64,000 nucleotides of DNA from Charina bottae (lineage: Eukaryota > Chordata > Lepidosauria > Squamata > Charinaidae). The stretch covers positions 25,327,001 through 25,391,000 of the forward strand of contig JALMGJ010000012.1 of NCBI GenBank assembly GCA_023362775.1, written 5' to 3'. Position numbers and translations under genes: made by a program. Positions within the stretch are counted from its first letter, which is position 1. Every line of letters begins with the position of its first letter. The notes beneath the pieces were generated by a model. That model did no database searches. It was not told where the DNA came from and saw only the letters and a program-made list of their open reading frames with translations. This document shows positions 31,795 through 42,560 of the stretch, one piece after another.

Positions 31795-32490
31795 TGTGTA
31801 AGAATCGTGCAAGCCATGGTATTCCCTGTGACACTCTATGGAAGCAAAAGTTGGACTTTGAAGAAACAGGATAGGAAGAGTATTGATCGCTTTTGAACTT
31901 TGGTGTTGGAGAAGACTCCTGAGAATACCGTGGACAGCCAAGAAAAAAAAAATGGACCATCAAACATATCAACCCACAATTCTCACTTGAGGCATAAATG
32001 ACCAGGCTCAGATTGTCCTATTTCAGAAACATTATCTGAAGATCTAGCTCTCTGGAGGAGGCTCTAATGCAGTGCTTTCCAAACTGCTGCCTTTGGTGAC
32101 ACACCAACGGCGGCAGCGGCGGCAGTGCACACGGCGGTGGGGGCGTGCACGGCAGCGGCAGCGGCGGTGGCCTCGTGTTTTCCGCTAAAACCCAGAAGCC
32201 GCCATGCACGCCGCCGCCGCGCCCCCCACCCACCCACCCGCAACGCCGCCGTGCACATCCACTTCTGGGTTGTGTTGCGACACACTAAAGTGTCGCGACA
32301 CACAGTTTGGAAAGCTATGCTCTAATGCTAGGAAAGGTGGAAGGAAAGAGAAGAAGAGGATGACCAGCAGCAAAGTGGATGGACTCAGTTACAGCATCGG
32401 AAGACCTGAAAGACCAGGTTGGGGACAGCTCCTCATGGAGAATATCTATCTATGTGGTTGCTAAGAGTCAACACTGACTTAATGGCACAT
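31795..32490 (+). mobile_element. diverged RTE-clade LINE 3' end, split by a hAT MITE
   Basis: Across broken frames the plus strand reads VFPVTLYGSKSWTLKK and FELWCWRRLLRIPWTAK, matching the region after the reverse transcriptase in RTE/BovB proteins. The 3' part GAAAGAGAAGAAGAGGATGA..GATGGACTCAGTTAC recurs at 46440-46655 without the MITE. Many stops show it is old. Confidence 0.8.
32070..32319. mobile_element. hAT-type MITE, family 1, with a very GC-rich interior
   Basis: CAGTGCTTTCCAAACT at the left, AGTTTGGAAAGCTATG at the right, and a perfect 8-bp duplication CTCTAATG (32062-32069 and 32320-32327). 250 bp. The interior at 32107-32250 is a run of GGC/GCG/CCG-type triplets with partial internal symmetry, unlike the other family 1 copies. 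It sits in the RTE fragment, whose paralog at 46452-46460 shows the unoccupied site. Confidence 0.92.
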
Positions 32491-33809
32491 GATCAATCAA
32501 TCAATACTAGCATATGCAAATCTCATAAAAAGCCAACCAACAGCTCTTATATTTATCTCTAACCCATTAACAATTCAGATCCAGATGTTAGTCACAGGGA
32601 AGGATTCTCAACCAGTTCAAAACCAACTCTAGATATTCACAACCCCAAAACTATCATTTTTCAAAAACAGAGACAATATGTTTCCAGCTCTTAGGTCTTC
32701 CCCACAACCTAGTGCTATCTTTCAATCCCTGAACTGCACAAAAGCATGCTGGCATAAATTGTGTTGCCCTTACAAATGTTTGATTTATCCAGCTTTTATG
32801 ACAGATTGTCAGAGCTCAATTGTCTGTTCCAGCTCCCCAGTTCTGAGGAATGGAGCCGACATACCATATTGCCCAGGAATGGAGAAAATGCATAATCCTT
32901 TTCTTGCAAAAAAAGAGAGGGAGGTAAAGTGATTTGTTTCACCTGGAACTTTAGAAGTCAACACACTTATGCTTATTGCATGAAGTGGTAAAAGAAGTAA
33001 TGGCAATATATGTTAGTGCAATTTGTTAAGCATCATTAGGTCCAAAACCTGAATTCAGTCCTGAGCCTTAATTTTTGGTGATCAAGCCAAATCACTCCAG
33101 TTAGAATTTGGATTGGGAGGCAATGGGGAGTTCATCTAAAACCTTGAAGAATCTCCCTTTTATTTTCTTGGAAACAATACTAGAAATTCTAAATGAAATT
33201 CCCATAGCACAAACGGAGGAAATGTATGAAATTGTCATCCAAAGCAATTCTATCAATCCGTTAAGCAAGTTTTCTTCCCATTTCCTGATTCTCCTCCCCA
33301 AGTCTGGACTTTTCTCCATACATCTGAAAAGCTTCCATGGATTCCAATTCATTTTAGGCATGACTAAATCTGCTAGTCTCCAAGGGGCTATAAAATTCTC
33401 AGTTGTTCAAGGACTGGATTTTGTTTTAGTAGATTCTTGAAGGCACTGTCAATAGCAGCAGGACAACCCAAATGCACCATGAATAAGGGATTGGGATAAA
33501 GGGACTCTGAAATAAATCTGCTAGGACTGAGCCGTAGGCAATTGCCAGGCAGAACCAGGAAACAAGAGTTTCCTAGAAAACAGATCAAATGTCAGAGTCA
33601 AACAAACAATTCCACACCCTACTTATCTCCCATGTTGTGCTTTCTGTTCCTCCAGAAATGCCAGTCTGGGTTACAGTGGGTTGGCATCAAGGCTGGGCTG
33701 GACCCCATTCTAGACTTCCTGATGGGTTGTTCCCCTGCTTCTTGCCCTTCCCAACATGCAGGGAAGGGAAGCACTGCTGCCTGGCTCCTGTGTGGACTTG
33801 GTTTCCCAG
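32491..33809. other. no recognisable feature
   Basis: Single-copy-looking sequence. A 110-codon frame (33108-33440) and a 109-codon frame (33542-33871) carry no motif, and the latter overlaps the PLE fragment. Confidence 0.45.
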
Positions 33810-34175
33810 TGGAGTCCTTGGTGCTCTCTGAGCTTGATTGTTTGCTTGCAGGCGTTTCATTACCCAACTAGGTAACATCATCAGTGCTAGTGAGTGTGGG
33901 GTTTGCTTCCTGTTTATATACAGTAACTTGCCCTGCCAATGTTGGTGGAGGTGTGGTTTTCTCCTTGGTAGCTCCTTGATTGGGGTATTGTTTTCTGTCT
34001 GATCGTTTGTCTGCTTGATTGTTTGCCTGATCGTTTGTCATCTTGGTAGTTCCTTGATTAGGGTATTGTTTTCTGCTTGATTGTGTGTCTGGTGTTAATC
34101 CCTGCTTATCTGGGTGTTCTTTGCTGGAGAGGATGTGTTCTGGTTTCCCAGTACCTGCTTTTTCCTTTTAGAGAT
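33810..34175 (-). mobile_element. Penelope-like element (family B) terminal region
   Basis: TGGAGTCCTTGGTGCTCTCT at the left, then the hammerhead-like core and the GTTTATATACAG..CTTGCCCTGCC..CTCCTTGGTAG stretch match 9475-9660. 33950-34080 contains a local duplication of the CCTTGATTGGGGTATTGTTTT segment not seen at 9.6 kb. Confidence 0.78.
33851..33884 (-). ncRNA. hammerhead-ribozyme-like core, PLE family B (damaged)
   Basis: Minus strand: CTGATGA, stem II GTTACC/GGTAAT, then GAAACGCC. The T to C change just before the cleavage position breaks the consensus GTC, so it is probably inactive. Confidence 0.6.
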
Positions 34176-34444
34176 TGTTCCTTCCTTATTAATCCCTGTA
34201 CTTTCCCTTTGCTTTCCCAGATGTTTACACACGTGGGTGCCTTCACACACACATACCTTCCCACATTTGATACTAACACAGACACCTTCTTCTTGTTTTC
34301 CTTTATGGTACCATCATAGCTCCAATGCTACAATAATCAAAGCTACAAGAACAGGTTGTTCTTTTGCTCTTACATTTCCCTTTAGGTCCACAGAAACTTC
34401 ATAGCAAGGAAGAACTGACATTACAGGTGTAAAATAAATACAAG

Positions 34445-34522
34445 AAGGGAAGGGAAGGGAAGGGAAGGGAAGGGAAGGGAAGGGAAGGGAAGGGAAGGGA
34501 AGGGAAGGGAAGGGAAGGGAAG
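34445..34522. repeat. (AAGGG)n microsatellite
   Basis: About 15 uninterrupted AAGGG units over 78 bp. The frames across it are artefacts. Confidence 0.95.
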
Positions 34523-36141
34523 CTTTGCAGTACTGTGAGCAGGGTGTGAGAAAGCAAGGGGAGCATGCTTCACCTAGCCAAGGTGCAAACACAGGTGCCC
34601 ACTGGGAGATGTAAGGGCTGAATGGAGAATGAGCTTCTAAGGTTGATGATAGTACATTGACTTAACAGACCATCAACTGCAGGACTATTTTTTTAAGAAG
34701 GCAATTGCCAATCATCTGAGAATATAGAAGCCCGACAGCCCAGGGTGAAATTATTGCCTTGGGCAATAACCAGCTGCTGGAGGAGAGAGGGGATGCCAAG
34801 TACTGCAGCCGATTGGACTACCCTTTCTGAAGGGCTTAAGATAGCTCAGATCAGAAAACAGCAGTTGTGAATCAGAACTGAAAAACGCAGGCGCCAAAGG
34901 GCAATGGGCTGAGAGTGGGCAGAGGCCTATGCATCCATTTCTGCACTCAAGAATCACTGAGTGGCCCGTTCTGACAGTGGGCAAACAGAAAGTTGTGAAC
35001 TGTCCAAAGTATCAGAATCTGGAACGTTAAAAATCAGTCTGTTGGGAGATGACAAGGGTCTATTGGAGAAGAAGACTATATACTACATGGCCCACCTTGA
35101 TCCTCTGAAGCTAGGTTACTGGCTTCTGGCAGGATGGAAGATGCTGTCCCATCCCCATTATTGAAGAACAATTCGACCATCAGCCCAGTCAAGTTCTGGA
35201 TATGGAACAGGAGTGCTACCATCTTGTTCTTGGCTTCATGCCACAACATGTGTTTAGCTTGTACTGCGGCACACATGGCCAGACAACTAGATCTGGGAAG
35301 ACATTACTGAAATCTCCCCAAATAACTAGAGTGACACAAAATCCAGCACGGCAGGGAACTAGGAGGAGTTTATCACAACAGCAGCCTGTGCCTGATATTA
35401 AGGCACTGGCACATGTTATATTCCAGCAGTTGGCATAGTGCCAAACCTCCTTCCCCCTTGAATTTAATATTGACCATAAATAAAGATCCAAAGAGCCATT
35501 AAAACCAAGAAACACACCAAAAAACCTCTTCAGAGCCAAGAACACTTAAGCAACGTGACAACCAATCAGAACACTTTTCTGATTAAGACTTTTCTGAGTA
35601 ATAGCTATCCTCTCCCTTAGAATAACTCAATGCCAACTCACTGTATACAGCAACTGCATGAGAATTCAACATTCCCACTTCTACCCATCTCTCTCAACCC
35701 AGGAGGACGGTAGCTAGCAGCAGTCAACATTTTGGAGACCTTTACAGTTGGCTTGCCCACGGTTCTCCTTTGCTTCACCCTTCCCCTCCTGTTGCATTAT
35801 TTATAAACATTGCGGGAGCAAATATTACACTTACCTCAAAGTGGCAGAGATGTTCTCTTCTCCAAACAGTCCTTGACTTTCTTCCAAAAAAGCCCCATCC
35901 ATATTCTTTAATGACAGCCTATTTCTAGAGCTGGAAGCTTTATTGTCTCTGGGAACCATTATCTGACTTGCTTATTCCTGAAAGTCTTGCTCATTTGCTG
36001 TAAGCATTGATGAATACATTGGACTCCACACCGCTTTTCCCAAGACTGACACCACCTGCCCTGAACTCGTATTACATCATCCTGAGATTCCTGCAATTGA
36101 TCTGTGGCTATCCAACCAGATCTGCCCAATGTGGAACCTGA
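34523..36141. other. about 1.6 kb with no recognisable feature
   Basis: Single-copy-looking sequence up to the copia LTR. Short frames lack motifs. Confidence 0.45.
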
Positions 36142-36397
36142 TGTAATGGTATGTGGGAAAGACCTTGGGAGACAGGGCTGCCTAGGGAACAGTTAGATAA
36201 GAGAAGGCATAGCCCACAGCTGGATAGTGGGTGGAGCAAGAGGCTCAGAAGGGACCCTCCCTAGTTTCATGGGCTGTAAAGGAGACGGGAGTTTTGTACT
36301 TTCAGACTTGCAAGATTCTGTTAATGTAGCATTACAATAAGGTAGAATTAGCTCATCTGGTTGTGTTTCCTGTCTGGTCTACCTGGGAAGGCTGGCA
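36142..36397 (+). mobile_element. Ty1/copia-type LTR, plus orientation
   Basis: TGTAATGGTATGTGGGAAAG at the left and GGAAGGCTGGCA at the right match the solo LTR at 8741-9009 along their length, with small indels. It faces opposite to the copia coding remnant that follows, so the two were joined by rearrangement or are separate insertions. No flanking duplication is visible. Confidence 0.72.
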
Positions 36398-36479
36398 TCA
36401 ATCTTGCAAGTCTGAAAGTACAAATCTCCCACCGTCTCCTTCACCCCATCTCCCTGAAGATCATTCAGTGGCCTGTTAG

Positions 36480-37540
36480 AACCAGTGAATGGAGCAGAGC
36501 TTAACGTAGTATAAGCTTGTGCTTTTGTTGGTAGTCTTTTTTGTAGGTGGGTAGCTGTCATTACTGCTTCCCCCCAATACTTTCTGGGTAAGTGAGCCTC
36601 CATGAGCATGTACCTGACCATGTCCATGATAGATCTGTTCTTTCTCTCTGCCACACCATTCTGTTTAGGCGTGTAAACTACGGTTTTCTCGTGTCTTATG
36701 CCCTGCTCTTTGAGATATGTCTGCATTTTATTGCTTGTGAATTCGCCCCCATTATCTGACCTTAGAGCAGAGCTTTCCAAACTTTGTGTTGGGACACGTT
36801 AGTGTGTCGGCTGCAGTGTCTAGGTGTGTCGCAGCTGCTGCTGCCTCCAAGCCCTGCCAGGATTCCACGCAGGTCCTAGTGCCTGCCTTGTGCCTTGCTG
36901 CCTCCAAACCTGCCCTGCCAGGATTCCGCGCAGGTCCTAGTGCCTGCCTTGTGCCTTGCTGCCTCCAAACCTGCTGTGATTCCACACAGGTCCTAGTGGC
37001 TGCCTTGTGCCCTGCTGTAAGAGTGTGTCGCGAAATGATGTCCTGCTGTAAGAGTGTGTCGCAAAATGATGCATGTCTAAAAAGTGTGTCACCAACATGA
37101 AAAGTTTGGAAAGCTCTGCCTTAGAGTTTGGGGTTTCCTTCCAAATTTGTTCTCCATTCTTGCCACATACTGCTGTAGCTTGTCCATGGTCTCCGACTTC
37201 TCCTTTAGCAGATAAGACACGCAGTACCTAGAGAAATCATCTATCATAGTTAATAAATATCTGTTACTCCCAACAGATTCTTGAATTGGCCCACACAGGT
37301 CGGTGTGAATTAGCTCCAGGGGCTGTCTGGAGCGCCTGGTGCTTTGTTTTGGAATTGCAGGCCTTCTGGCTTTTCCCTGAATGCAGGTTTTTCACTTTGC
37401 ATCAGTCTTACCACAGTCTTTGATTTCCAAATTGCTTGCCAATCCATCTTTCTTCATTTCAAGAATTGCATTTAAATCTCTATGTCCAAATAGTCTGTGC
37501 CAGAGGGTGGCGCTGTCGTCCCCTTTTTCTCAGTGACACA
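36480..37540 (-). pseudogene. copia pol remnant (GAG-pre-integrase and integrase core)
   Basis: The retained catalytic-core landmarks are the D of HTDLCGP, the D of RSDNGG and the E of VAERKNR, i.e. the D-D-E pattern of the integrase. A stop follows the GAG-pre-integrase part (about 37390), the MITE interrupts between the first and second aspartates, and the frame ends in unrelated sequence after about 36480. The protein cannot be made as it stands. Confidence 0.82.
36768..37118. mobile_element. hAT-type MITE, family 1, inserted in copia integrase
   Basis: 351 bp, termini CAGAGCTTTCCAAACT and AGTTTGGAAAGCTCTG, with a perfect 8-bp duplication CCTTAGAG (36760-36767 and 37119-37126). It is the same length as the 7882 copy, but its three internal units occur in a different order (long, long, short instead of long, short, long). 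Confidence 0.93.
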
Positions 37541-37972
37541 CGCTTAGACATAGTAGGTTCAAAAAGTAAGTACAAAAGAGTTCTTACATTTATTGGTCCA
37601 GTTACATCCATTTTGTTGAGAAATGATTCTTCTTTGGTTCCCTAGACCCCCGGCCCTATGTTGCTGCCAGGGCTGTGTGCAGAAAAGGGGGTAAAATCTC
37701 CTAGGCCCATCCATGGCCTAAGATGTAGAGTTGAGGCCTAGCATATGGCCTCTCCATGGAAGGACCAGCAGCTGCATGGTCTTTCTTCTCCAGTGGAAGC
37801 AGCAGAGAGAGCTGACTACGAAGGGAGAAGGAGGAAGTGGGTGTGGCAACAAAACAACTTCCTCAAAGACATGGAGAATTGCATCCTGAGATGAACTTAT
37901 CTACATGCAAATGAGGCATGTTGATTTGCTGAATTTCCAACACTCCCAAGGTCTTTCCCACATACCATTACA

Positions 37973-38185
37973 TCTACTGAGTCAAATGCAAAATGTTAGT
38001 CTTATATGTCATTGCTACCATGTGTCTCAAGAAATCGACCTTGAACAATAAACACCCACTCCCAACCTCCTGTATTTCCTGCAAAAAAGAAGATTGTCAG
38101 GCAACCACAAAATAATCTTGGACCATCCAATAATCCATGAAATGAATGCAGGGAAGAAAAGTCAAATCATTTTCACAGCTTAAAG
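37973..38185. other. no recognisable feature
   Basis: Short single-copy-looking sequence. Confidence 0.4.
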
Positions 38186-38262
38186 CAGTGTTTCTCAAAC
38201 TTGGCAACTTTATGATGTGTAGACTTCAACTTCCAAAATTCCCCAGCCAGCATAGGTTGGCT
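38186..38262. repeat. hAT family 3, half element
   Basis: CAGTGTTTCTCAAACTTGGC at the left, then the GTGTAGACTTCAACTTCC and CCCCAGCCAGC interior. The second arm is missing. Confidence 0.7.
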
Positions 38263-38469
38263 TAATGCTACAAGATTTGGGCTGCAAAACTCTGGATGAC
38301 CACTAGATGGCAGCACAAATGTATTCTGCATCACTTTGCTACCAATCTGGAGGTCATCTAGATTTTTGCAATCTAGATCTGGTAGCCCTACGACCACCAT
38401 CTTCAATGGAACTCTTTTTTGCTTACCTCCTGGCAGATCTAGATGGCATCTTTAGGGGAAAAGCTAAGG

Positions 38470-38728
38470 CAGAGCTTTCCAAACTTTTCATGTTGGTGAC
38501 ACACTTTTTAGGCATGCATCATTTCACGACACACTCTTACAGCAGGGCACAAGGCAGGCACTAGGGCCTGCACGGAATCACAGCAGGTTTGGAGGCAGCA
38601 AGGCACAAGGCAGGCACTAGGACCTGCGTGGAATCCTGGTAGGGCTCGGAGGCAGCAGCAGCCGCGACACACCCAGACACTGCAGCCGACACACTAACGT
38701 GTCCCGACACACAGTTTGGAAAGCTCTG
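38470..38728. mobile_element. hAT-type MITE, family 1, reverse orientation
   Basis: 259 bp with CAGAGCTTTCCAAACT and AGTTTGGAAAGCTCTG ends and a perfect 8-bp duplication AGCTAAGG (38462-38469 and 38729-38736). Only two internal units, read on the opposite strand from the 7882 and 36768 copies. Confidence 0.92.
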
Positions 38729-38736
38729 AGCTAAGG

Positions 38737-39402
38737 AGACAGGGAACCAAGACAATTTCTTAGGAGCTAATTAGCAGTTAGAGTACATTTAGCTGCTTTA
38801 TAAAACCACTGAAACCTACAATGGCTTAATGAAAATGTATGGAAAAAAGATTCTCAACCAAGTGAATCTGCAATAACCAAACAAGCATAGGATAAATCTG
38901 GACCTTGCCCTCTCAACAATTCCCAAATAACTTGTGTGCACTCAACATTTGATACTTATTACCCTATGGATGTAAGAATAGTTCTCATTTCTTCCCCCGT
39001 TCCTTGACTTTTTTTCCCCCTGCCTGTCAGCAGTATCTCATTCCAGGATGGAGAAATAGAGATGGCATTGCCCCCTTGCTTATTATAAGGCAGAGGTCAG
39101 ATAATCTGGTCCTTCAGGTGTCATTCTAATACAGCTTCCAGCTGCCCACCCCAATACAGACCATGTTGAGAGCTGCTTTGCTTCCAAAAAACCACAGGTT
39201 ACACATTCCCGTGTCCAGAGGGGTTATTTTTCTATAGTGTAAGAGAAAAAGGAAGAAATCTTCAACCCTGGAAAACAATGCAGCCGTTACCAGGGAGCAG
39301 AACGTTTTTCTCAAGAAAAAGTCTTACCAATCTACTTCTGTTTCTTTTTTCTTTTTTTGATTCAGTAACTACCTTAGTTGATTGTGGACATGCTGCAGGC
39401 AT
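38737..39402. other. no recognisable feature
   Basis: Single-copy-looking sequence. Confidence 0.45.

Positions 39403-39478
<76 letters not shown>
39403..39478. repeat. (GATA)19 microsatellite
   Basis: 76 bp of perfect GATA units, immediately before CR1 coding. GATA repeats are the core of the banded-krait minor (Bkm) satellite, enriched on the W chromosome of many snakes. A single tract of this size is not enough to infer sex linkage. Confidence 0.96.
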
Positions 39479-39479
39479 T

Positions 39480-40815
39480 TTATTTCAGCACATTATTTGA
39501 CAAAGAGCCTCATGAGATTCTAATTAGCAAACTAGTTGTGACAATTAAGTGGATGCATAGCTGGCTTAAAAGTCATATTCAACAAGTGTTCATCAAAGGT
39601 TCCACATCATATGTGAGTGAAGTGTGATGCTGTAAGGTTCGGTCCTAGGACCTGTATTCTGTACAGTATTCTGTATTTCCATGTTCAACCCCCTATATTT
39701 TTATTACAGATAGTCCTTGCTTAGCAACCACAATTGGGACCAGCAACTCAGTCGTTAAGTGAAGCAGTTGCTAAGTGAAACCACGACTATGCTTATGATC
39801 TTACTTCAGCTTTCCTTTGCTTTTTACAGACCTATGAAGTTCGTAAATGCAAGGACTGGTCGCAAACTTACTTTTTCATCACTGTCATAAATGTGAACAG
39901 TTGCTAAATGAGGACTACCTGTAATGTCTTTGGGAAAGAGCTTGTTAAATCTCTTTGAGTGGGATAGTTAATGCCCTAAATGACAAGAATAAAGTTCATA
40001 GTGATCTGGATAGGTTAGAGAAAGGGGTTAAAAATAAAGAATGAAACTTCTCAGACAAATGCCAGGTTCTACATTTAGGAAAGAGAAATCAAAAGCATCA
40101 GAATAGAATGGGGAAGATCTGAGTTGGCAACAGTACTTCTGAACATGAACTTTCAGTAGGAGATGATTCAAAATTGAATATGAGTCAGCAGGGTGAGGTG
40201 GCTGCCAAAAATGCAAAAATACAGTTTTAGGCTGCCTCATCAGAAATATAATTTCCAAATCACTGGAAGTAATACAGTAGATCTACTTTAAACAGCATTG
40301 GTCATCCAGGTTGAGTTTGTATTCTCTTCTGAACATCACCCTTTAAAAAGGATTCAGAGAAACTGGAACAAGTTTAAGGAGATGCAACAAGGAAGATCAA
40401 GGGAGTAAAAATTAAGTCCTCTGAAAAGAGATTGAAAGAGTTGGAAATGTTTAGCCTCGAGAATAGAAGACTGGGAGCAGCAGGGAGGGGATATGAACAT
40501 TTTCTTCAAATATCTAAAAGGGTGACGGACAAAAGGAGGTCTGGACCTGATCGCTATCATTCCAGAGAGCGGGACACAAATAATGAATTTAAGTTTTGTG
40601 AAGACAATGTAACGTTAGGGAAAAAAAACCTTCTTAGCCGTAAGAACGGTTCAACAACTGCCCAGGTAGGAAGTGGGCTTCTCTTCACCGGGTGGGTCAA
40701 AGCAGAAGCCAGACGGCCATTTCCCAAGGATGCTTTAATTCTGATTCCTGCACTGAGGAGAGGGTTGGGCTTAGTGGCCAAAGTAGCTCCTTCCCACTCT
40801 ATGATTCTATGATCT
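39480..40815 (+). mobile_element. CR1 LINE 3' half, split by a TA-flanked MITE
   Basis: FDKEPHEILISKL and GSTSYVSEV (39490-39630) are late reverse transcriptase blocks of CR1. The part after the MITE includes the tail of ORF2 and a 3' UTR that reads GGATATGAACATTTTCTTCA and TTCCCACTCTATGATTCTATGA, with the (ATTCTATG)-type CR1 terminus at about 40796-40812. Frames are broken throughout. Confidence 0.85.
39707..39921. mobile_element. TA-flanked MITE (CAGGTAGTCCTC family), inside CR1
   Basis: CAGATAGTCCTTGCTTAGC at the left and AATGAGGACTACCTG at the right, with TA at 39705-39706 and 39922-39923. 215 bp, the shortest copy. Confidence 0.88.
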
Positions 40816-41646
40816 CTTGTCCGCTTACTTAGCAGGCCAGAAAAGAACCTTACTATATTGTGTTTCCACCTGAGACAAGGTGTCTTCTACTTCAGCGAGG
40901 ATCACTGGCTTCCAGGCTCTAGGGGTAAGCACACCATATCGAGACAGCGAGGAGGACATCTCTTATCCTCTCCTGGGAATTAAAGGCTAGTTCTAAACTG
41001 AATCTCTTCTCCCCCAGACAGACTGCAGGGACTGCTAGGCTTAAACTTCAAACGCAACAACTTCAGTCAGTTTCATTGTAGAAAAGGAAAGTTGTTTAAT
41101 TGAAGAAAGCTACAAGAATCCAGAGAAAGCTGGAACTGATAAAAATGGTGCGAAGCCTCTAATTAAAACAGTCTCTTGGTGAGCTGACATCCCCCCTCCC
41201 CACACCTGGCTGAGGCAGTTGCAATTGACCTTGGTTCCCAGAGTCTGCTGCTCGCTGTCTGGCTCCCATCCCCCCTCCCATCCCGTAAACAAGCTTGACA
41301 TACGTCGCCTTTCTTTCCTCGAGCTGGCTCTGCTGGCGGGAAGCGGCAAGTGAATGCACTACGTTCATTTGGTTGCACGATCCTGACAATCAAACCAGTC
41401 TGCTTTTGGCCATCCTCATTCTCTTTTCTCCTCAGATAGTAGCCAGAATCATGTAAATATAAGCCAGGTGTTTGAGGGGGCTGTCCACAAGCACTTCTAG
41501 GTATTTGCTAAAGATCACAGCTTCATTTGCCCTCCTTGAATTGTGTAACCTTTGTCTCTCTGTTAAGGAAAAGGCATGTTGAGTTCAGGGCACAATTTCA
41601 CATCCTGATAGGCTAGATAGGAGACCTATCAAGATTTACTCTTCTA
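40816..41646. other. no recognisable feature
   Basis: Single-copy-looking sequence. The minus-strand frames at 41110-41393 overlap each other in three registers and look like chance. Confidence 0.45.
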
Positions 41647-41648
41647 TA

Positions 41649-42067
41649 CAGGTAGTCCTCACTTAACAACCACAGTTGGGACTGGAATTTCAGTTGCTAA
41701 GCAATGCGGTCATTAAGCAAATCCGACCCAATTTTATTACCTTTTTTGTGGTGGTCATTAAGCGAATCACTGTGGTCATTAAGGAAATCACATGGCTGTT
41801 AAGCGAACCATGTGGTCGTTAAGCGAATCACGCAGCTCCCCATTGCTGGAAGCCGGTTGGAAGGTAAAAACTGGTGATCGCATGACCATGGGACACTGCG
41901 ACAGTCGTAAATGTGAACCGGTTGCCAAGAGCCCAAATTGCAATTGCGTGACCATGGGGATGCTGCAACGATCGTAAGTGCAAGGACCGGTCATAAGTCA
42001 TTTTTTTCAGTGCCGTCATAAGTTTGAACCATCACTAAATGAATGGTCGTTAAGTGAGGACTACCTG
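41649..42067. mobile_element. TA-flanked MITE (CAGGTAGTCCTC family)
   Basis: CAGGTAGTCCTCACTTAAC at the left and GTGAGGACTACCTG at the right, TA at 41647-41648 and 42068-42069. Several GTTAAGCGAATCAC-like repeats sit in the interior. Confidence 0.9.
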
Positions 42068-42414
42068 TAGTTTCTTCCACATGTTGTACTGAACCAAATA
42101 AGATGGGTTAAAGTGTGGCCAAATAACATTGCTAGTTCAGCAATGGCAATTGTAGAGAAGCAGAACTCAACCATACGTTCAGAACACTGTCTTGGCCAAT
42201 ATAGCTACATTAAAAAGTTAACTCATATAAGTTAAATAAATAAATAAAATAAATAAATAAACTCAGGAGTTCTCAGAAAGTGGGTTGAAACCACCAGGAG
42301 GGTCATGAGCAACTTCAAGGGAGAGTCACAACTTTTTTAAAAACCTGCTCAGCTTTCCACAAGAGGAGCTAGAAGGCTGTCAAAATTTGCTCCAGGCTGG
42401 GCTACTCACTTGCC
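42068..42414. other. no recognisable feature
   Basis: Single-copy-looking sequence with a short AAATAAATAA run near 42235. Confidence 0.4.
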
Positions 42415-42560
42415 GCCTTAAGTTATTTATAAAAATAATAAAGGCGGGATATAAATAATAATAAAATAAAATAAAATAAAATAAAATAAAATAAAATAAA
42501 ATAAAATAAAATAAAATAAAATAAAATAAAATAAAATAAAATAAAATAAAATAAAATAAA
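42415..42560 (+). repeat. SINE/LINE tail expanded into (ATAAA)20
   Basis: CGCCTTAAGTTATTTATAAA..GGCGGGATATAAAT (42417-42455) is the L2-like SINE tail seen at 51340 and 61540. It passes into 100 bp of ATAAA units (42461-42560). Confidence 0.85.

Larger units (their letters stand above)
36398..37972 (-). mobile_element. Ty1/copia retrotransposon remnant
   Basis: On the minus strand the order is: a TGTAATGGTATGTGGGAAAG LTR start (37953-37972), an untranslated or degraded stretch, a GAG-pre-integrase block LWHRLFGHRDLN (about 37510), integrase N-terminal core with LELIHTDLCGPI and MIDDFSRY (about 37200-37330), integrase C-terminal core LRSDNGGEF and QNGVAERKNR (36640-36750), then an inverted piece of LTR (36398-36445). 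Reverse transcriptase and RNase H are absent. A hAT MITE (36768-37118) splits the integrase. Ty1/copia elements are uncommon in amniotes, which makes the remnant notable. Confidence 0.85.

Noticed and set aside
32107..32250. CpG island or promoter
   Set aside because: It lies entirely within a 250-bp MITE with a perfect 8-bp target duplication.
33108..33440. 110-codon host gene or exon
   Set aside because: The antisense frame is equally open, no known motif, no splice-site pattern or start context.
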